64,000 nucleotides of DNA from Antilocapra americana. Taxonomy: Eukaryota; Chordata; Mammalia; Artiodactyla; Antilocapridae. Under the pieces are notes generated by a model. The model did no database searches. It was given only the letters and a program-made list of their open reading frames with translations, and was not told the DNA's origin. Numbering within the stretch: position 1 is the first letter of the stretch; every line of letters starts with the position of its first letter. Both the position numbers and the translations under genes were made by a program. The stretch lies in NCBI GenBank assembly GCA_007570785.1, contig ML664157.1, positions 7,768,074 through 7,832,073 on the forward strand, written 5' to 3'. Shown piece after piece: positions 11,230-23,302 of this stretch.

Positions 11230-13065
11230 TCTTTATTATATAATTTCAATACCAGGATTTCCATGCATTGTTCCTTTTACAGTCCTCTGCCTTATATTGA
11301 GTGAGTTGTTTAATCTCATTTCTTATTTTAACTCAATGTTTACTTCATCTTAGATTTTGATTATTTCTTGATGATACTGATGAGTTGTATTTTTGTAGTC
11401 CCAGAAATGTGTTAGAACACACAGTGCTAGAAGCCAAAATGTAGTCTTTAAGTCAAATTTCACATCTAAACAACTTAATAAACTTTTCAGTGGTTGGAAT
11501 AAGATGTTTTCTTTGTTCTTTTCTCAATAAAAGGTTGATAAGTGTTTAAACTATGATATTTATTTTTCTCCTCAGAAAATATGATATCCAAGCCTGAATA
11601 TTTAACAGAATTTATTAATAAATTATACTTGATCCCTATGTATACTTACTTAAATTTTCCTTAATTTGAAAATGTCATGCCAGTCTGATAAAAATATGTC
11701 TGAATCATTGACAGAAAAATACTCATTTAATTTTCTGAATTTACATGTGTAAACATAAATATTTTACTAAAAGATGCAGAACACAATATATACTTCTACA
11801 CTGGAGTCACAATAACTAAAAATTATTCTATGGTATTTAATGAATTAAAAAAAGTGAATTTGCCTTTGTCTTATCAATAACTTGTGGGATTATCAAACCT
11901 GTTGATTTTCTAGTATATTGTTTACTCCATGTTTCTGAACTTTAAATGTTGTTACAAATATTCTCATTATCTGAATTTGAACATAGAAAAGTCCAAAGAT
12001 TGAATTATATAATTTTACCCTTTTTGTTAACTTATTATTGAAACAAATACATATAGAGGCAATCATTCATAACTTTTCCATGAGTCAGGCTAATAGTTCT
12101 TAAATGAGAACTATATGTCTGTGAATTGCATATATGTACATCAAAATCCCAGTAATTCTAAGTGTAGTAAAGCAACTAATGGAAATAAAGCCTTTAAATG
12201 GTTAAAGAGATTTAAGTATTTGTGAGGAATACTAGATTCTTCTCTGGCTATACTTTATTATCCACAGGTGGTAACTTCTGCTAAAAAATTCATGAGGTTG
12301 GTTTTGTTTGATTTTTTTCTTGTAGCTTTGTAAGAGGCCCTGTTCTTGCCCTTTTAATAATTCATGTAGAGATGGTCTTTCATTTGTGAGTGAGAATATT
12401 TGCTCACTGCCTTGAGGGCTGAGGAATGAAATGTTGGGTGTTTTAAAAACTTGGTTAAGAAATAAATGCTTTTGCTGCATACATCTTTTATGAATTGTCT
12501 CAGCTTATTAATTTATATAATTAATACATTATATGATCATGTAAGCTATCTGTAGATTTTCTTTGAATTCTAGAAATAAACTCTTAAAATATCTAAAGCT
12601 AAAAGAGCAGTTTTAATTGAATTTATATTTTTATCCATTTGATGACCAAAAAGCAGAATAATTGGTAGGTTTCAAGATGTCCGTGTGAGATAGTAGAATG
12701 TTATAGATCAACATATTCCATGTTAACAAACTTCCTGAGTAATTTGACATGCTCACTATTATCAAAAATAATGATAGATGTCAGTACTTTGGATATTTCA
12801 CTTTGTATCAAATTCTTGCTTCTACCCTGGAAAACAAGTACTCAGTTGGATAATTTAATCCAACTTTATCTTAGTCACTAGAAGTAAATTAATCAGAAAT
12901 GCACCAGCCTACATGAAAATCAAAATTAGCCCAAAGTTTATGCTCATGTTTTTTCTCTGCTTCAAGAGTTCCCTTCCAAAATTAAGCTCATTAATTTATC
13001 ATCATATTCTTATCAAGTTCTCATATCTTTCTTTGATTTTGACTATGTCTAAAGGGCTCAACTTA

Positions 13066-13090
13066 AAAATAATAATAATAATAAAAAAAA
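13066..13090. repeat. Short (AAT)n / A-rich microsatellite
   Basis: The run reads 'aataataataataataaaa', a simple repeat with no coding meaning. Confidence 0.8.
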
Positions 13091-13256
13091 GAATTCAAGG
13101 CTCAATTTCAGATACAGAAATTTCCTTCAGAAGCCAACTCTAGGATCAGTAGCCAATGTCTAAGCTTGCAGTATTTCCATATCAATATATGTTAATGATA
13201 CTTTATCATAATCAGGTTTTAGAAGTTTTCAAGTTTCTTTATCCTTAATTCATCTA

Positions 13257-15594
13257 TAGGCATACCTCAGAGATATTGCAGGTTTGCTTCCAGATGACCA
13301 CAATAAAGCAAAAGCTAAGTCACAGGAATTTTTTGGTTTTCCAGGGCACATAAAATTTATGTTTGTACCATACTGTAGCCTACTGAGTGTGCAAAAGCAT
13401 CATGTCTAAGAAAACAATGTACATTACTTTAATTTAAAAAAATACCTTCATCACTAAAAATTGCTAGCCATTTTCTGAGCCTTTGGCAGACTGTAGTCTT
13501 TTGCTGGTAGTGAATCTTGCCTCATTGCTGATGGCTACTGACTGGTCAGGGTGGTGGTTGTTGAAGGCTGGGGTAGCTGTGGCAATTTTCTTGAAACAAG
13601 ACAACAGTGAAGTTTGCCACATCAATTGACTCTTCCTTTCATGAATGATTAGCTTTCACCATGCAGTGTTGTTTGACAGCATTTTGCCCATTGTAGAACT
13701 TCTTTAAAAATTAGTCAGTCTTCTCAAACCCTGTGGCTGCTTTATCAACTAAGTTTATGCAATATTAAATTCTTTGTTTTTATTTCAACAATCTTTACAA
13801 TATCTTTTCCAGGAGTAGATTCCATTTCAAGAAAGCACTTTCTTTGCTCATCCTAAGAAGCAACTCTTCACCCATGAAAGTTTTACCATGAACTTGTGGT
13901 GATTTAGTCACATCTTCAGGTTCCACTTCTGATCTTGGTTCTCTTGCTGTTTCCACTACATCTATAGCTACTTCCTCCATGGAAGTCTCAAATCTTTCAA
14001 AATCATACATGAGGACCAGAATCAACTTCTTAGAAAATCCTGTTACTCTTCATATTTTGACCTCTTTCTAAGAATCATGAATGATCTTAATAGCATCTAA
14101 ATAGTGAATTCTTTCCAAAGAGTTTGATTTTGTTTAGATTCATCAGCGGAATCACTATCCTTGGCAGCTATATTCTTTCAAAATGTATTTCTTTAATAAT
14201 AAGACTTTAAAGTCAAAATATTACTTCTTCATCCATAGGCTGCAGAATGGATGTTGTATAAACAGGCATGAAAACATTACTTTCATTGTGCATCTCCATC
14301 AAAGCTCTTGGGGAACCATACCTATCATCAATGACCACTAATATTTTTAAAAAGGAATCTTTTTTTTTTTTTTTCCTAAGCAGTAAGCCTCAATAATTGG
14401 CTTAAAATATTCAGTAAACTATGTTGTAAACAAGTACTGTCACCCAGGCTTTGTTGTTCCATTTACAGAACACAGGCAAAGTAGATTTAGCATAATTCTT
14501 AAGGGCCCTAGGATTTCAGAATGGTAAATAGGCATTGACTTCAAGTCAGTCACAAGCTGAATTAGCCTCTGACAAGAGAGTCACCCTTGCCTTTGGCATC
14601 TTGAACCTAGGCATAAACTTCACTCTAGCTATGAAAATCCATGATGACATCTTCTTCCAATATAAAGCTGTTTTATCTATATTGAAAATCTTTTTGTTTA
14701 GTGTAGCTATCTTCATTAATTAGCTAGATATTTTGGATAACTTGCTGCACCTTCTACATCAACTCCTGCTGCTTCATCTTGTACTTTGATGTTATGGAGT
14801 TGATTTCTTTCCTAAAAGTTGATGAACCAACCTCTGTTAGCTTCACTTTTCTTCTGAAGCTTCCTCAGCTCTGTTACCTTAACAGAATTGAAGAGAGTTC
14901 GGACTTTGCTCTAGATTAGGCTTTGTTTTAAGAGAGTGTTGTGGTCAGATAGATCTTCTATCCAGACTACTACAACTTTCTCCAAAGAGCAGCATCTGTT
15001 TTACTTCCTTATCACTTGTCTGTTCACTGGAATAGCACTTTAAATTCCTTCAAGCCCTTTTCCTTTGCATTCACAACTTGGCTAACTGGTTGGTACAAGA
15101 GACTAGCTTTCAGCCTGTCTCTGCTTTTGACATGCCTCCCTCACTAAGCTTAATTATTTCTAGCCTTTAAAGTGAGAGACATGGGATGCTTCCTTCCACA
15201 TGAACAAGTGGAGGCCACTGTAAGGTTATTAACTGATCTAATGTCAATACTGTTGTGTCTCAGGGAAGAGTCAGAACACACAAAACATTTATCAATTAAG
15301 AACACTGTCTCATACAACATAGTTCATGGCCTCCCCAAAACAATCACAATAGTAACCTCAAAGATCGCTGGTCACAGATCACGATAAGAAATATAATAAT
15401 GATGGAAAAGATTGAAGTATTGCAGGAATTACCAAAATATGGCACAGAAACATGAAGTGAGCAAATGCTGTTGGAAAGATGCCACTGATAGACTTGCTTG
15501 ACAAAGGGCTGCCACAAACCTTCAATTTATAAAAAACACAATATTTGTTTTTTTAGAGTGTAAAAATGGAGTGTAATAAAATGAGTTATGCCCG
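13257..15594 (-). mobile_element. Tigger1-type DNA transposon, nearly end to end
   Basis: The left end reads 'taggcatacctcagagat' and the right end 'atgagttatgcccg', the diverged inverted ends of Tigger1 (Tc1/mariner superfamily, pogo group). The length, 2,338 bp, is close to the roughly 2.4-kb consensus. A TA at 13255-13256 is matched by TG at 15595-15596, as expected for a mutated TA target duplication. The inside follows the Tigger1 transposase gene on the minus strand. It is an old eutherian element with no nested insertion. Confidence 0.93.
13464..15218 (-). pseudogene. Tigger1 transposase pseudogene
   Basis: In the family this is a pogo-type transposase: an N-terminal helix-turn-helix (CENP-B-like) DNA-binding domain followed by a DDE catalytic domain that excises and reinserts the element at TA. 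The expected start codon is GTG here (complement of 15216-15218), and the expected TAG stop is kept at 13464-13466. The longest open piece, 13795-14025, encodes the C-terminal acidic region, including SEVEPEDVTKSPQ and EELLLRMSKES. The DNAPGH-type catalytic block near 14310-14335 has decayed to IDDRYGS. Multiple stops and frameshifts make it non-functional. Confidence 0.88.
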
Positions 15595-16811
15595 TGCAAT
15601 ACTGAGTGTTATTGTTGATGAAAAGTATTTACCTGGATTTTGATGAATTTGAATTCTTTGTACTGAAAATATTAAGGCATTGGATTTTATAAAATGCTTT
15701 TGCTTCATGAACCAACCAGTTCCACACTTTTGTCACACCACATACCTTCATGGAGCTAGGCACAGCTTTTATTTTTATGATTATTTTTAATCATTTAATG
15801 CATGTATACATATTTTGGTAGGCCAAGAGCCACATGAGATATTTTTATTTCTTATGCTCACAATGACATCTCCAGCATCATGTGTAACACTTGGATTCTA
15901 GTTGTCATTTACTAAACATTTGTTGAATCAGTGACTGAATCCTACATGTTGTGGCTCTCCAAACCAGCATCTACCTAGTTAATATATATCATCCTTGGAA
16001 ATGCTGACACACTCTTCCCCTATATCTTGATGCACATTCTTTCAGTCACTGTCCTCTTTTTCTAAAATAGGTTTCATCTAGTTTTTATGATGTAATTTAA
16101 ATTCATCTGAATTTCCCACCTTGCAGTGCAATTGTATTTTTCAAACACAATTTTATGAATCTCTAGGAAAGGATATAAACATATACATTCACTATACATT
16201 TTATTTAAGTGAAATTTTAGATACTGATTTCTTAATTATATGCTCTCAAAACATTCTATATTTCATTTCTTTCTTTCTATGGGAAAATTTCCAGCAATAA
16301 ACAGAAGAGATTTTTTCTTTTGACTGCTTCTATAACATATATTTAGCACTTAGTAAATTAGATATGCTGTTGTGTTAAATAGGATATAATTAAAAGCGAC
16401 TACACATTTTATGTAGAATATGAATCCATGTTTCACAATGGGATTAAAAAATCAGACATATTCCCTTTGTAAAATGATAATGCTAGTATAAACACAAGGA
16501 TTATTTAAAATTTAAAATTTTTTATTCTCTTGATTTTAATGTTATGGGATTAAAATTGTATTAGACAAAAATTAGAATTTTACTTTGTGTATACTCTCTT
16601 AGATAATGGACAATAATAAAATTTTAACTCTAATGTCTCTACAATTTTTTATAGAACTTGAAAATATCTTTCTAGTTTGGCAGGCTGCTTGGAAGCACAT
16701 TACTTCCATATTGGTTAAGAATCTATGCAGCAGTCCTAGCACAAGAATGGAAAAAGATTCTTCTGAGCTTTGTAAGTGTATTCTAGTTTTAGAGAAGTGC
16801 TACACTCAGTT
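15595..16811. other. Mostly unassigned; weak L2/MIR-like tail near 15865-15945
   Basis: The block 'tcatttactaaacatttg' plus 'ttgaatcagtgactgaatcc' near 15906-15945 resembles the 3' end of L2 or MIR elements, but is short. The remainder is AT-rich. An ATG open frame starts at 16606 and runs into the next BovB. A splice-like interval inside it (16655-16771) is discussed under findings. Confidence 0.4.
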
Positions 16812-17398
16812 ACTTTTGGGCTCCAAAATCACTGCAGATGGTGACTGCAGCCATGAAATTAAAAGACGCTTACTCCTTGGAATGAAAGTTATGACCAACC
16901 TAGACAGCATATTAAAAAGCAGAGACATCACTTTGTCAAAGGTCTGTCTAGTCAAGGCTATGGTTTTTCCAGTAGTCATGTATGGATGTGAGAGTTGGAC
17001 TATAAAGAAAGCTGAGCACTGAAGACTTGATGCTTTTGAACTGTAGTGTGGGAGAAGACTCTTGAGAGTCCCTGGGACTGCAAGGAGATCCAACCAGTCC
17101 ATCCTAAGGGAGATCAGTCCTGGGTGTTCATTGGAAGAACTGATGTTGAAACTGAAACTCCAACATTTGGCCACCTGATGCGAAGAGCTGACTCATTTGA
17201 AAAGACCCTGATGCTGAGAATGATTGAGGGCAGGAGAAGGGGATGACAGAGGATGAGATGGTTGGATGGCATCACCAACTCAATGGACTTGAGTTTGGGT
17301 GGACTCCGGGAGTTGGTGATGGACAGGGAGGCCTGGCATGCTGTGGTTCATGGGGTTGCAAAGAGTCAGACTTGACTGAGTGACTGAACTGAACTGAA
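16812..17398 (+). mobile_element. BovB LINE, 5'-truncated 3' end
   Basis: It starts at 'ttttgggctccaaaatcac' and runs to the ACTGAACTGAACTGAA tail. The coding part keeps DGDCSHEIKR and VVMYGCESW blocks up to 17022. It is one of ten plus-strand BovB insertions in the window. Confidence 0.93.
16815..17022 (+). pseudogene. BovB ORF2 C-terminal remnant fused to upstream open sequence
   Basis: A frame opening at ATG 16606 contains about 70 codons of non-repeat sequence, then about 69 codons of BovB ORF2 (SKITADGDCSHEIKRRLL, then the KAMVFPVVMYGCESW block). It stops right after the KKAEH position. The BovB part corresponds to the region after the reverse transcriptase palm. The fusion is most simply a chance product of the 5'-truncated insertion. 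Confidence 0.7.
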
Positions 17399-18061
17399 TG
17401 CTCAGTTACAGCATACAAGGACATAGATATGAGTTCTTTTTTTTCTGCTCTTAAAAAATTCAAATTTTCTGTAAAGAGGTTATGAATTGGGTCCTTTCAC
17501 TGATTTCATCTTGAAAAATATGACAAAATATTACCATGATGTTCTGAAGGAATGGTTGCCCCAATTTTCCTGATGCAAATTAGTCTGTGATTGTTAGTAT
17601 TGTTTGACAGATCCTTAATTGTGAAAAACTGCCTACCTTTGAAAATTAGAAATCTCAGAATGAACCATTAAAATGATTCTGAGATGATAAACCAGGTGTT
17701 TAAGAACTTCTGGGATGGGCCAGGTTGGGAATAATATGTAAGGTACATACTATATGTCAACTTCAATTAAATGTTAAGGGGTAGCTTCTTGATTCATAGC
17801 ACCAAGGGTTTTGAAGCTGTGTTATAGTAGCTTTATCTGCCCTTCAAGGTGAAAACACAAAAATGAAATTAGGAAGAAGCGGAAGCATTCAGAAACCAAT
17901 GAAGGAAATTTCAGGTCCCTGTTTTCCTTTAGGATACCTAAAGCAGAACCTACCTAATCAACATAGTGAGTAGGAGATCCTATAACCTTTTCTGAATGTT
18001 CTTATAGAGACAGAAGGTTGATAATTCACTTCTCTTTAAATATGGCTATGTGTATGCTTAT
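17399..18061. other. Unassigned sequence
   Basis: No repeat or exon is recognised. A 10-bp perfect inverted repeat (atctcagaat / attctgagat) lies near 17651-17685, too short to call a functional RNA. Confidence 0.45.
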
Positions 18062-18245
18062 AACAGTCATTCTTCAACTTAACTTCGCATTACAATCATC
18101 TAGGTAGCTTTAAAAAAAAACTACTGATGCCTGGGTTCCACTCTAGACGAAATAAACCAGCATCTTTGGGACTGAGGTTCTGGCACTGGTATTAAAAAAA
18201 AAAAAAAAAAAACTCTCCAAGGTGCAGCTAAGTTTATGAATCATT
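18062..18245 (+). mobile_element. MER5-like hAT-Charlie non-autonomous DNA transposon
   Basis: The pattern 'acaatcatctaggtagctt', 'actgatgcctgggttcca' and 'gactgaggttctggc' resembles MER5-type elements. A run of 19 A (18194-18212) then interrupts it before 'ctctccaaggtgcag'. The A-run is unusual for a DNA transposon and is probably a local expansion. Confidence 0.65.
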
Positions 18246-18356
18246 GGACATTTAATGTAATTGCAAAACCAGGTAGTGACAGCATATCCTTTCTTCCTTC
18301 TGTCCAAAATTCCCATTGAAATGTATAAAAGTGTTTAAAAAATTTACATATGTAAG

Positions 18357-18760
18357 AGTCGGGCCATTAAGAAGATTGAGTGCAAAGAATTGATGCTTTC
18401 AAACTGTGGTGTTGGGAAAGAGTCTTGAGAGTCCCTTGGACTGCAAGATCAAACCAGTCAATCCTAAAAGAAATCAACTCTGAATATGCATTGAAATGAC
18501 TGATGCTGAAGCTCCAATACAGTGGCCACCTGATGCAAAGATCTGACTCATTGAAGAAGATCCTGATGCTGGGAAAGAATGAAGACAGGAGAAGAGGACG
18601 ACAGAGGATGAGATGGTTGGATAGCATCTCAATGGTTGGATACCGACTCGATGGAAATAAGTTTAAGTAAACTCCAGCAGATGGCAAAGGACAGGAAAGC
18701 CTGGCATGTTGCAGTCCCTGGGGTCACAAGGGGTCAAACATGATTGAAGGACTGAACAAC
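18357..18760 (+). mobile_element. BovB LINE, 3' end
   Basis: This runs from the degraded KKAEH region to the tail 'gactgaacaacaataataac', which passes into an AAT/GAT-rich simple tail up to about 18795. It is more diverged than its neighbours, with small deletions near 18440 and 18510. Confidence 0.9.
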
Positions 18761-18795
18761 AATAATAACAAAAACAATGATAATGATGATGAGTT

Positions 18796-19605
18796 CTGGA
18801 AAGGAAGTGTTATCGGAGGTTCAAGCATGATAAGACATTTTATAAGACAAAAACAGGTGGAATCAATTGGTGATGAAATCTAATCAGAGGAAACCACAGT
18901 GCAAGATAAACTAGCTACAAATCCAGTTTCAATCAATACAAAGATAAAAGAATCACATTCTTAACAGATATGATGACTGGGTCCTTCCCAGTTTCTGTTT
19001 ATTACATAAAGAGGCTGTGAAGAGAGACTTGAAAAAAGAGCAGAAATCTAGTTATCAGAGCTCTTCTAAGTACATAAAAGAGGGGAGATGGGGTGGGAAG
19101 GGAAGAGAATGGGGAGAGAGAAAGACATTTCTCCTTAGAACTGACTAAAACTTTGTACTCCCAATGTGAATCCCTCCTTACAATGCCAAACATAGGGCAG
19201 CATATTTCCATACAGAGAAACCTTCTTTCCACATTCACTCTCATTTATGCAGAAGCTGAAGTTATCTGTCCTATAGGTGGAAAAACATTGGGAGGAATTG
19301 ATCTACAATTCCCAGATTTCTGTTAAAAATAATTAGTCCTTCATTTACTTCTATGAAGGTCAGTGAAGGGTATTCATATTAGTTAGAACAAGTTCTTTTG
19401 AACCACTGATGTCTTCAACAGTAAAGGGCTTTTTGGAAGGGTTTCAGCAAGCTCACAGAATGAACAAGAGGTCTGGAGAATGGGCAAGAACCTTGCTGTG
19501 TTGTGCATCAAGGTCAGTATAGAATGCTGTCACTAGTTCTACCCCTACTCAGTATGTATCACCATATCACCAGACAGCTCCACTTACACTGATGCAAATT
19601 ATTCT
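18796..19605. other. Unassigned sequence
   Basis: There is no repeat or gene I can name. A purine-rich stretch (GGGGAGAT / GAAAGAC) lies at 19080-19130. Opposing open frames over 19002-19326 have no recognisable domain. Confidence 0.45.
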
Positions 19606-20432
19606 TCTACTGGATGAAGCATAGGCTGGAATCAAGATTTCCAGGAGAAATATCAATAATCTCAGATATGCAGATGACACCACTCTTATGGTAGAGAGTG
19701 AAGAAGAACTAAAGAGCCTCTTGGTGAAAGTGAAAGAGAGTGAAAAAGCTAGCTTAAAACTCAACATTCAAAAAATTAAGATCATGGCAACAAGTCCCAT
19801 CACTTCATGGCAAATAGACGAGGAAGCAATGAAAACCGTGAGAGGCTTTATTATTATGGGCTCCAAAATCACTGCAGATGGTGATTGTAATCATGAAATT
19901 AAGGTGCTTGCTCCTTGGACAAAAGCTATGACCAATCTAGACAGCATATTAAAAAGCAGAGACAATACTTTGCCGACAAAGGTCTGTCTAGTCAAAGCTA
20001 TGGTTTTTCTAATAGTCATGTATGTGTGTGAGAGGTGGGCTATAAAGAGAGCTGAGCACTGAAGAATTGATGCTTTTGAACTGTGGTGTTGGAGAAGACT
20101 CTTGAGAGTCCCTTGGACTGCAAGGAGATCCAACCAGTCCCTCCTGAAGGAGATCAGTCCTGAATATTTATTGGAAGACTAATGCTGAAACTGAAACTCC
20201 CATACTAGACCAACTGATGTGAAGAACTGACTCACTGAAAAAGACCCTGATGCTAGGAAAGATTGAAGGTAGAAGGAGAAGGGGATGACAGAGGATGAGA
20301 TGGTTGAATGGCATCACCGACCCAATGACCATAAGTTTGAGCAAGCTCTAGGAGTTGGTGATGGACAGGGAAGCCTGGCATGCTGCAGTCCATGGGGTCG
20401 TAAATAGTAGGACACAACTGAGTGACTGAATT
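19606..20432 (+). mobile_element. BovB LINE, 5'-truncated inside the reverse transcriptase
   Basis: It begins at 'ggatgaagcataggctgg' and runs through the RT palm to the 3' tail near 20432. The YADD catalytic tetrapeptide is intact at 19667-19678, but later frameshifts break the frame. Confidence 0.93.
19688..20062 (+). pseudogene. BovB ORF2 C-terminal remnant
   Basis: A 124-codon frame starts just after the RT active site. It covers the SEEELKSLLVKVKES helix region, the LNIQKIKIMATSPITSW block, DGDCNHEIK, and the region up to the KRAEH position, where it stops. In the family this part follows the palm and leads to the 3' end of the protein. Without the endonuclease and most of the polymerase it has no activity. 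The break near the deletion of the KRR residues around 19900 is another sign of decay. Confidence 0.85.
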
Positions 20433-20769
20433 GATTGTGTAAGTGAGCCTATCCTTTCTCCTGTTTTAAGATTTCTTTGTGTCAAAAGTGTTTAAAGATA
20501 GGGATGACTAAAGCTGAACAATAATCATAATCAAATCCAAAATCCATAAATGAGAAGAAAAAAAGAAAAGCATACAAAACAACTGATGTCAGTAGAAGAA
20601 AATATTGAATAACTTAGAAAACAAAAGAGAAACTTAAAAATTTCCTGAACAATGCGCTTGCAGAAAGTTGACAATTTTTTGTCTATAATGTAAGTAAGAA
20701 AATACTACTATGAATAATACTATGTACTATGAATAAGAAAAATACAGAAGGGTGATTTCATGAAGAACA
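20433..20769. other. Unassigned A-rich sequence
   Basis: This may be a further diverged part of the old HAL1-like fragment that follows, but I cannot align it with confidence. Confidence 0.4.
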
Positions 20770-21116
20770 GAGAAGAGATAATACTTAAAATTTTAAAAAT
20801 GATGGCTGAACTAATAAATCTAGTGGACCAACTAAATAGCAAACTGAACAGGCCTTATGACCAAGTCAGTGATTTGGAAAATTAAAGAAATCTCTCATAA
20901 TTTATACTACATACAAAAAGTTATTGAAAACTAAGGGAAAATAAGTCTCTGAAATTAGTCCTGGTGTTAGAAATTTTATGTAAGTGGAGTTTTGGAAGAG
21001 GAGTACATAGGGAAAAGAAAATGATTTTTGAAAACGATTAAGAAAGCAAAGTACAATTCCCAATGTTTCATAAACATAATATCTTTTGATTAAAAGAGCT
21101 CACCAAGGACACTGTA
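20770..21116 (+). mobile_element. HAL1-like / old L1 ORF1 fragment, left part
   Basis: Blocks such as 'aaaaatgatggctgaacta' and 'cagtgatttggaaaatta' followed by 'agaaatctctca' resemble the coiled-coil part of HAL1 or old L1ME ORF1. The right part resumes at 23303. Positions 21036-21116 are repeated at 23303-23383 across the L1 insertion. Confidence 0.55.
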
Positions 21117-21545
21117 CTCTCACCACTACTTTTCAACATAGTTTTGGAAGTCCTAGTCACAGCAATCAGAGAAGAAAAAATAAATAAATAAAAGGAATCC
21201 AGATTGGAAAAGAAGTAAAACTCTCCCTGTTTGCAAGTGACATGATCCTCTACATAGAAAACCCTAAAGACACCACCAGAAAATTACTAGAGCTAATCAA
21301 TGAATATAGTGAAGTTGCAGGATATAAAATTAATACAAAGAAATTCCTTCCATTCCCATACACTAACAATGAGAAAACAGAAAAGAGAAGTTAAGGAAAT
21401 AATCCCATTCACCATTGAAACAAAAAGAATAAAATACTTAGGAATAAATCTACATAAAGAAACCAAAGACCTATATACAGAAAACAATAAAACACTGATG
21501 AAAGAAATCAAAGATGACACAAATAGATGAAGAATTATACCATGT

Positions 21546-21968
21546 TTGTGGATTGGAAGAATCAATAAAGTAAAAATGAGTATACTGCCCAAAGCAATCT
21601 ATAGATTCAATGCAATCCCTATCAAGTTACCAATGGTACTTTTCACAGAACTAGAACAAGTAATTTCACAATTTGTATCGGAACATATAAAACCTCAAAT
21701 AGCCAAAACAATCTTGAGAAAGAATGGAAATGGAGGAATCAACCTGCCTGACTTCAGACTATATTACAAAGCTACAGTCATCAAGACAGTATGGTACTGG
21801 CACACAGACAGAAATATAGATCAGTGGAACAAAATAAAAAGGCCAGAGATAAATCCATCCACCTATGGACACCTTATCTTTGACAAAGGAGGCAAGAATA
21901 TACAATGGAGAAAAGACAGTCTCTTTAACAAGCAGTCCTGGAAAAACTGGTCAACCACTTGTAAATGA
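21546..21968 (+). pseudogene. L1 ORF2 remnant, post-RT (thumb) region
   Basis: A 140-codon frame starts after the RT palm and covers the [18 protein letters not shown] block, the [11 protein letters not shown] helix, the [14 protein letters not shown] block and the [17 protein letters not shown] region. In L1 ORF2 these follow the catalytic palm and form the thumb and C-terminal part. In-frame stops separate it from the upstream RT and from the next piece at 22396. Retention of these blocks makes the L1 assignment firm. Confidence 0.88.
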
Positions 21969-22395
21969 AATTAGAACACTTTCTAACACCATACACAAAA
22001 ATAAACTCTAAATGGATTAAAGATCTAAATGTAAGACTAGAAACTATAAAACTCTTCCAGGAAAACACAGGCAGAACACTCTGACATAAATCACAGAAAG
22101 ATCTTCTAAGACTACCTCCAAGAGTAATGGGAAAAAAAACAAAAGTAAACAAATTGGGCCCAATTAACTTAAAGCTTTTTATAAAACGAAAGAAACTATA
22201 AGCAAGGTGAAAAGACAGCCTTCAAAATGGGAGAAAATAATAGCAAATGAAACAAATTACAAAGAATTAATCTCCAAATTATACAAGCAGCTCATGCAGC
22301 TCAATACCAGAAAAACAAATGACCCAATCAAAATGTGGGCCAAAGAACTATACAGATATTTCTCCAAATAAGACATATAGATTGCTAACAAACAC

Positions 22396-22944
22396 ATGAA
22401 AAGATGCTCAAATTCGCTGATTATCAGAGAAATGCAAATCAAAACCACAGTGAGGTACCATTCCTTGCCAGTCAGAATGGTTGCTATCAAAATGTCTACA
22501 AACAATAAATACTGGAGAGGGTGTGGAGAAAAGGGAACCCTCTTATGCTGTTGGTGGGGATGCAAACTAGTACAGCCTCTATGGAGAACAGCATGGAGAT
22601 TCCTTAAGAAACTGGACATAGAACTGCCATACAACCCAGCAATCCCACTGCTGGGCATACACACTGAGAAAACCAGAATTGAAAGAGACATATGTTCCCC
22701 AATGTTCATTGCAGCACTGTTTACAATAGCTAGGACATGGAAACAACCTAGATGCCCATCAGCAGATGAATATATAAGAAAGCTGTGGTATATATACACA
22801 ATGGAATATTACTCAGTTACAAAGAAGAATGCATTTGAGTCAGTTCTAATGAGGTGGATGAAACTGGAGCCTATTATACAGAGTGAAGTAAGCCAGAAAG
22901 AGAAATACCAATACAATATATTAATACATATATATGAAATTTAG
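22396..22944 (+). pseudogene. L1 ORF2 C-terminal domain remnant
   Basis: A 182-codon frame ends near the natural ORF2 C-terminus ([10 protein letters not shown]). It keeps [12 protein letters not shown], which is part of the cysteine-rich C-terminal segment of ORF2, then [36 protein letters not shown], and the MEYYS block. It is a good positional marker for the end of ORF2. The frame lacks everything upstream, so it is a remnant. Confidence 0.88.
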
Positions 22945-23302
22945 AAAGATGAAAATTACAACCTTGTTGCAAGATAGCAAAAAAAACACAGATGTAAAGA
23001 ACAGACTTTTGAACTCTGGGGGAGAAGGTAAGGGTGGGATGATTTGAGAGAATAGCATTGAAACATGCATATTACCATATGTAAAATAGATGACCAGTGC
23101 AAGTTTGATGCATGACTCAGGGCACTCAAAGCTGGTGCTCTGGGACAATCCAGAGGGATGAGGTGGGGAGGGAGGTTGGAAGGGGTTCAGGATGGGGGAA
23201 CACATGTATACTCATGGCTGATTCATGTTGATGTATGGCAAAAACCACCACAGTATTGTAAAGTAATTAGCCTCCAATTAAAATAAATAAACTTTTAAAA
23301 AA

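Larger units (their letters stand above)
10586..13256. other. Unassigned AT-rich sequence
   Basis: I recognise no transposable element or exon in this 2.7-kb stretch. It holds a short (TGG)n run at 11210-11229 and an (AAT)n run at 13066-13090. Open frames are short and AT-driven. Confidence 0.45.
21117..23302 (+). mobile_element. Ruminant L1, 5'-truncated, flanked by 81-bp direct repeats
   Basis: The L1 starts inside the RT domain ('ctctcaccactacttttcaac') and runs to a 3' UTR ending 'gcctccaattaaaataaat' and an A-rich tail. The flanks 21036-21116 and 23303-23383 are colinear 81-bp copies with about seven mismatches and no indel. The last 36 bp are identical. The RT motif reads FASD in place of FADD (21230-21241). 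Confidence 0.93.

Noticed and set aside
17645..17690. Short hairpin as a non-coding RNA
   Set aside because: A 10-bp stem with a loop of about 14 nt is common by chance in AT-rich DNA.
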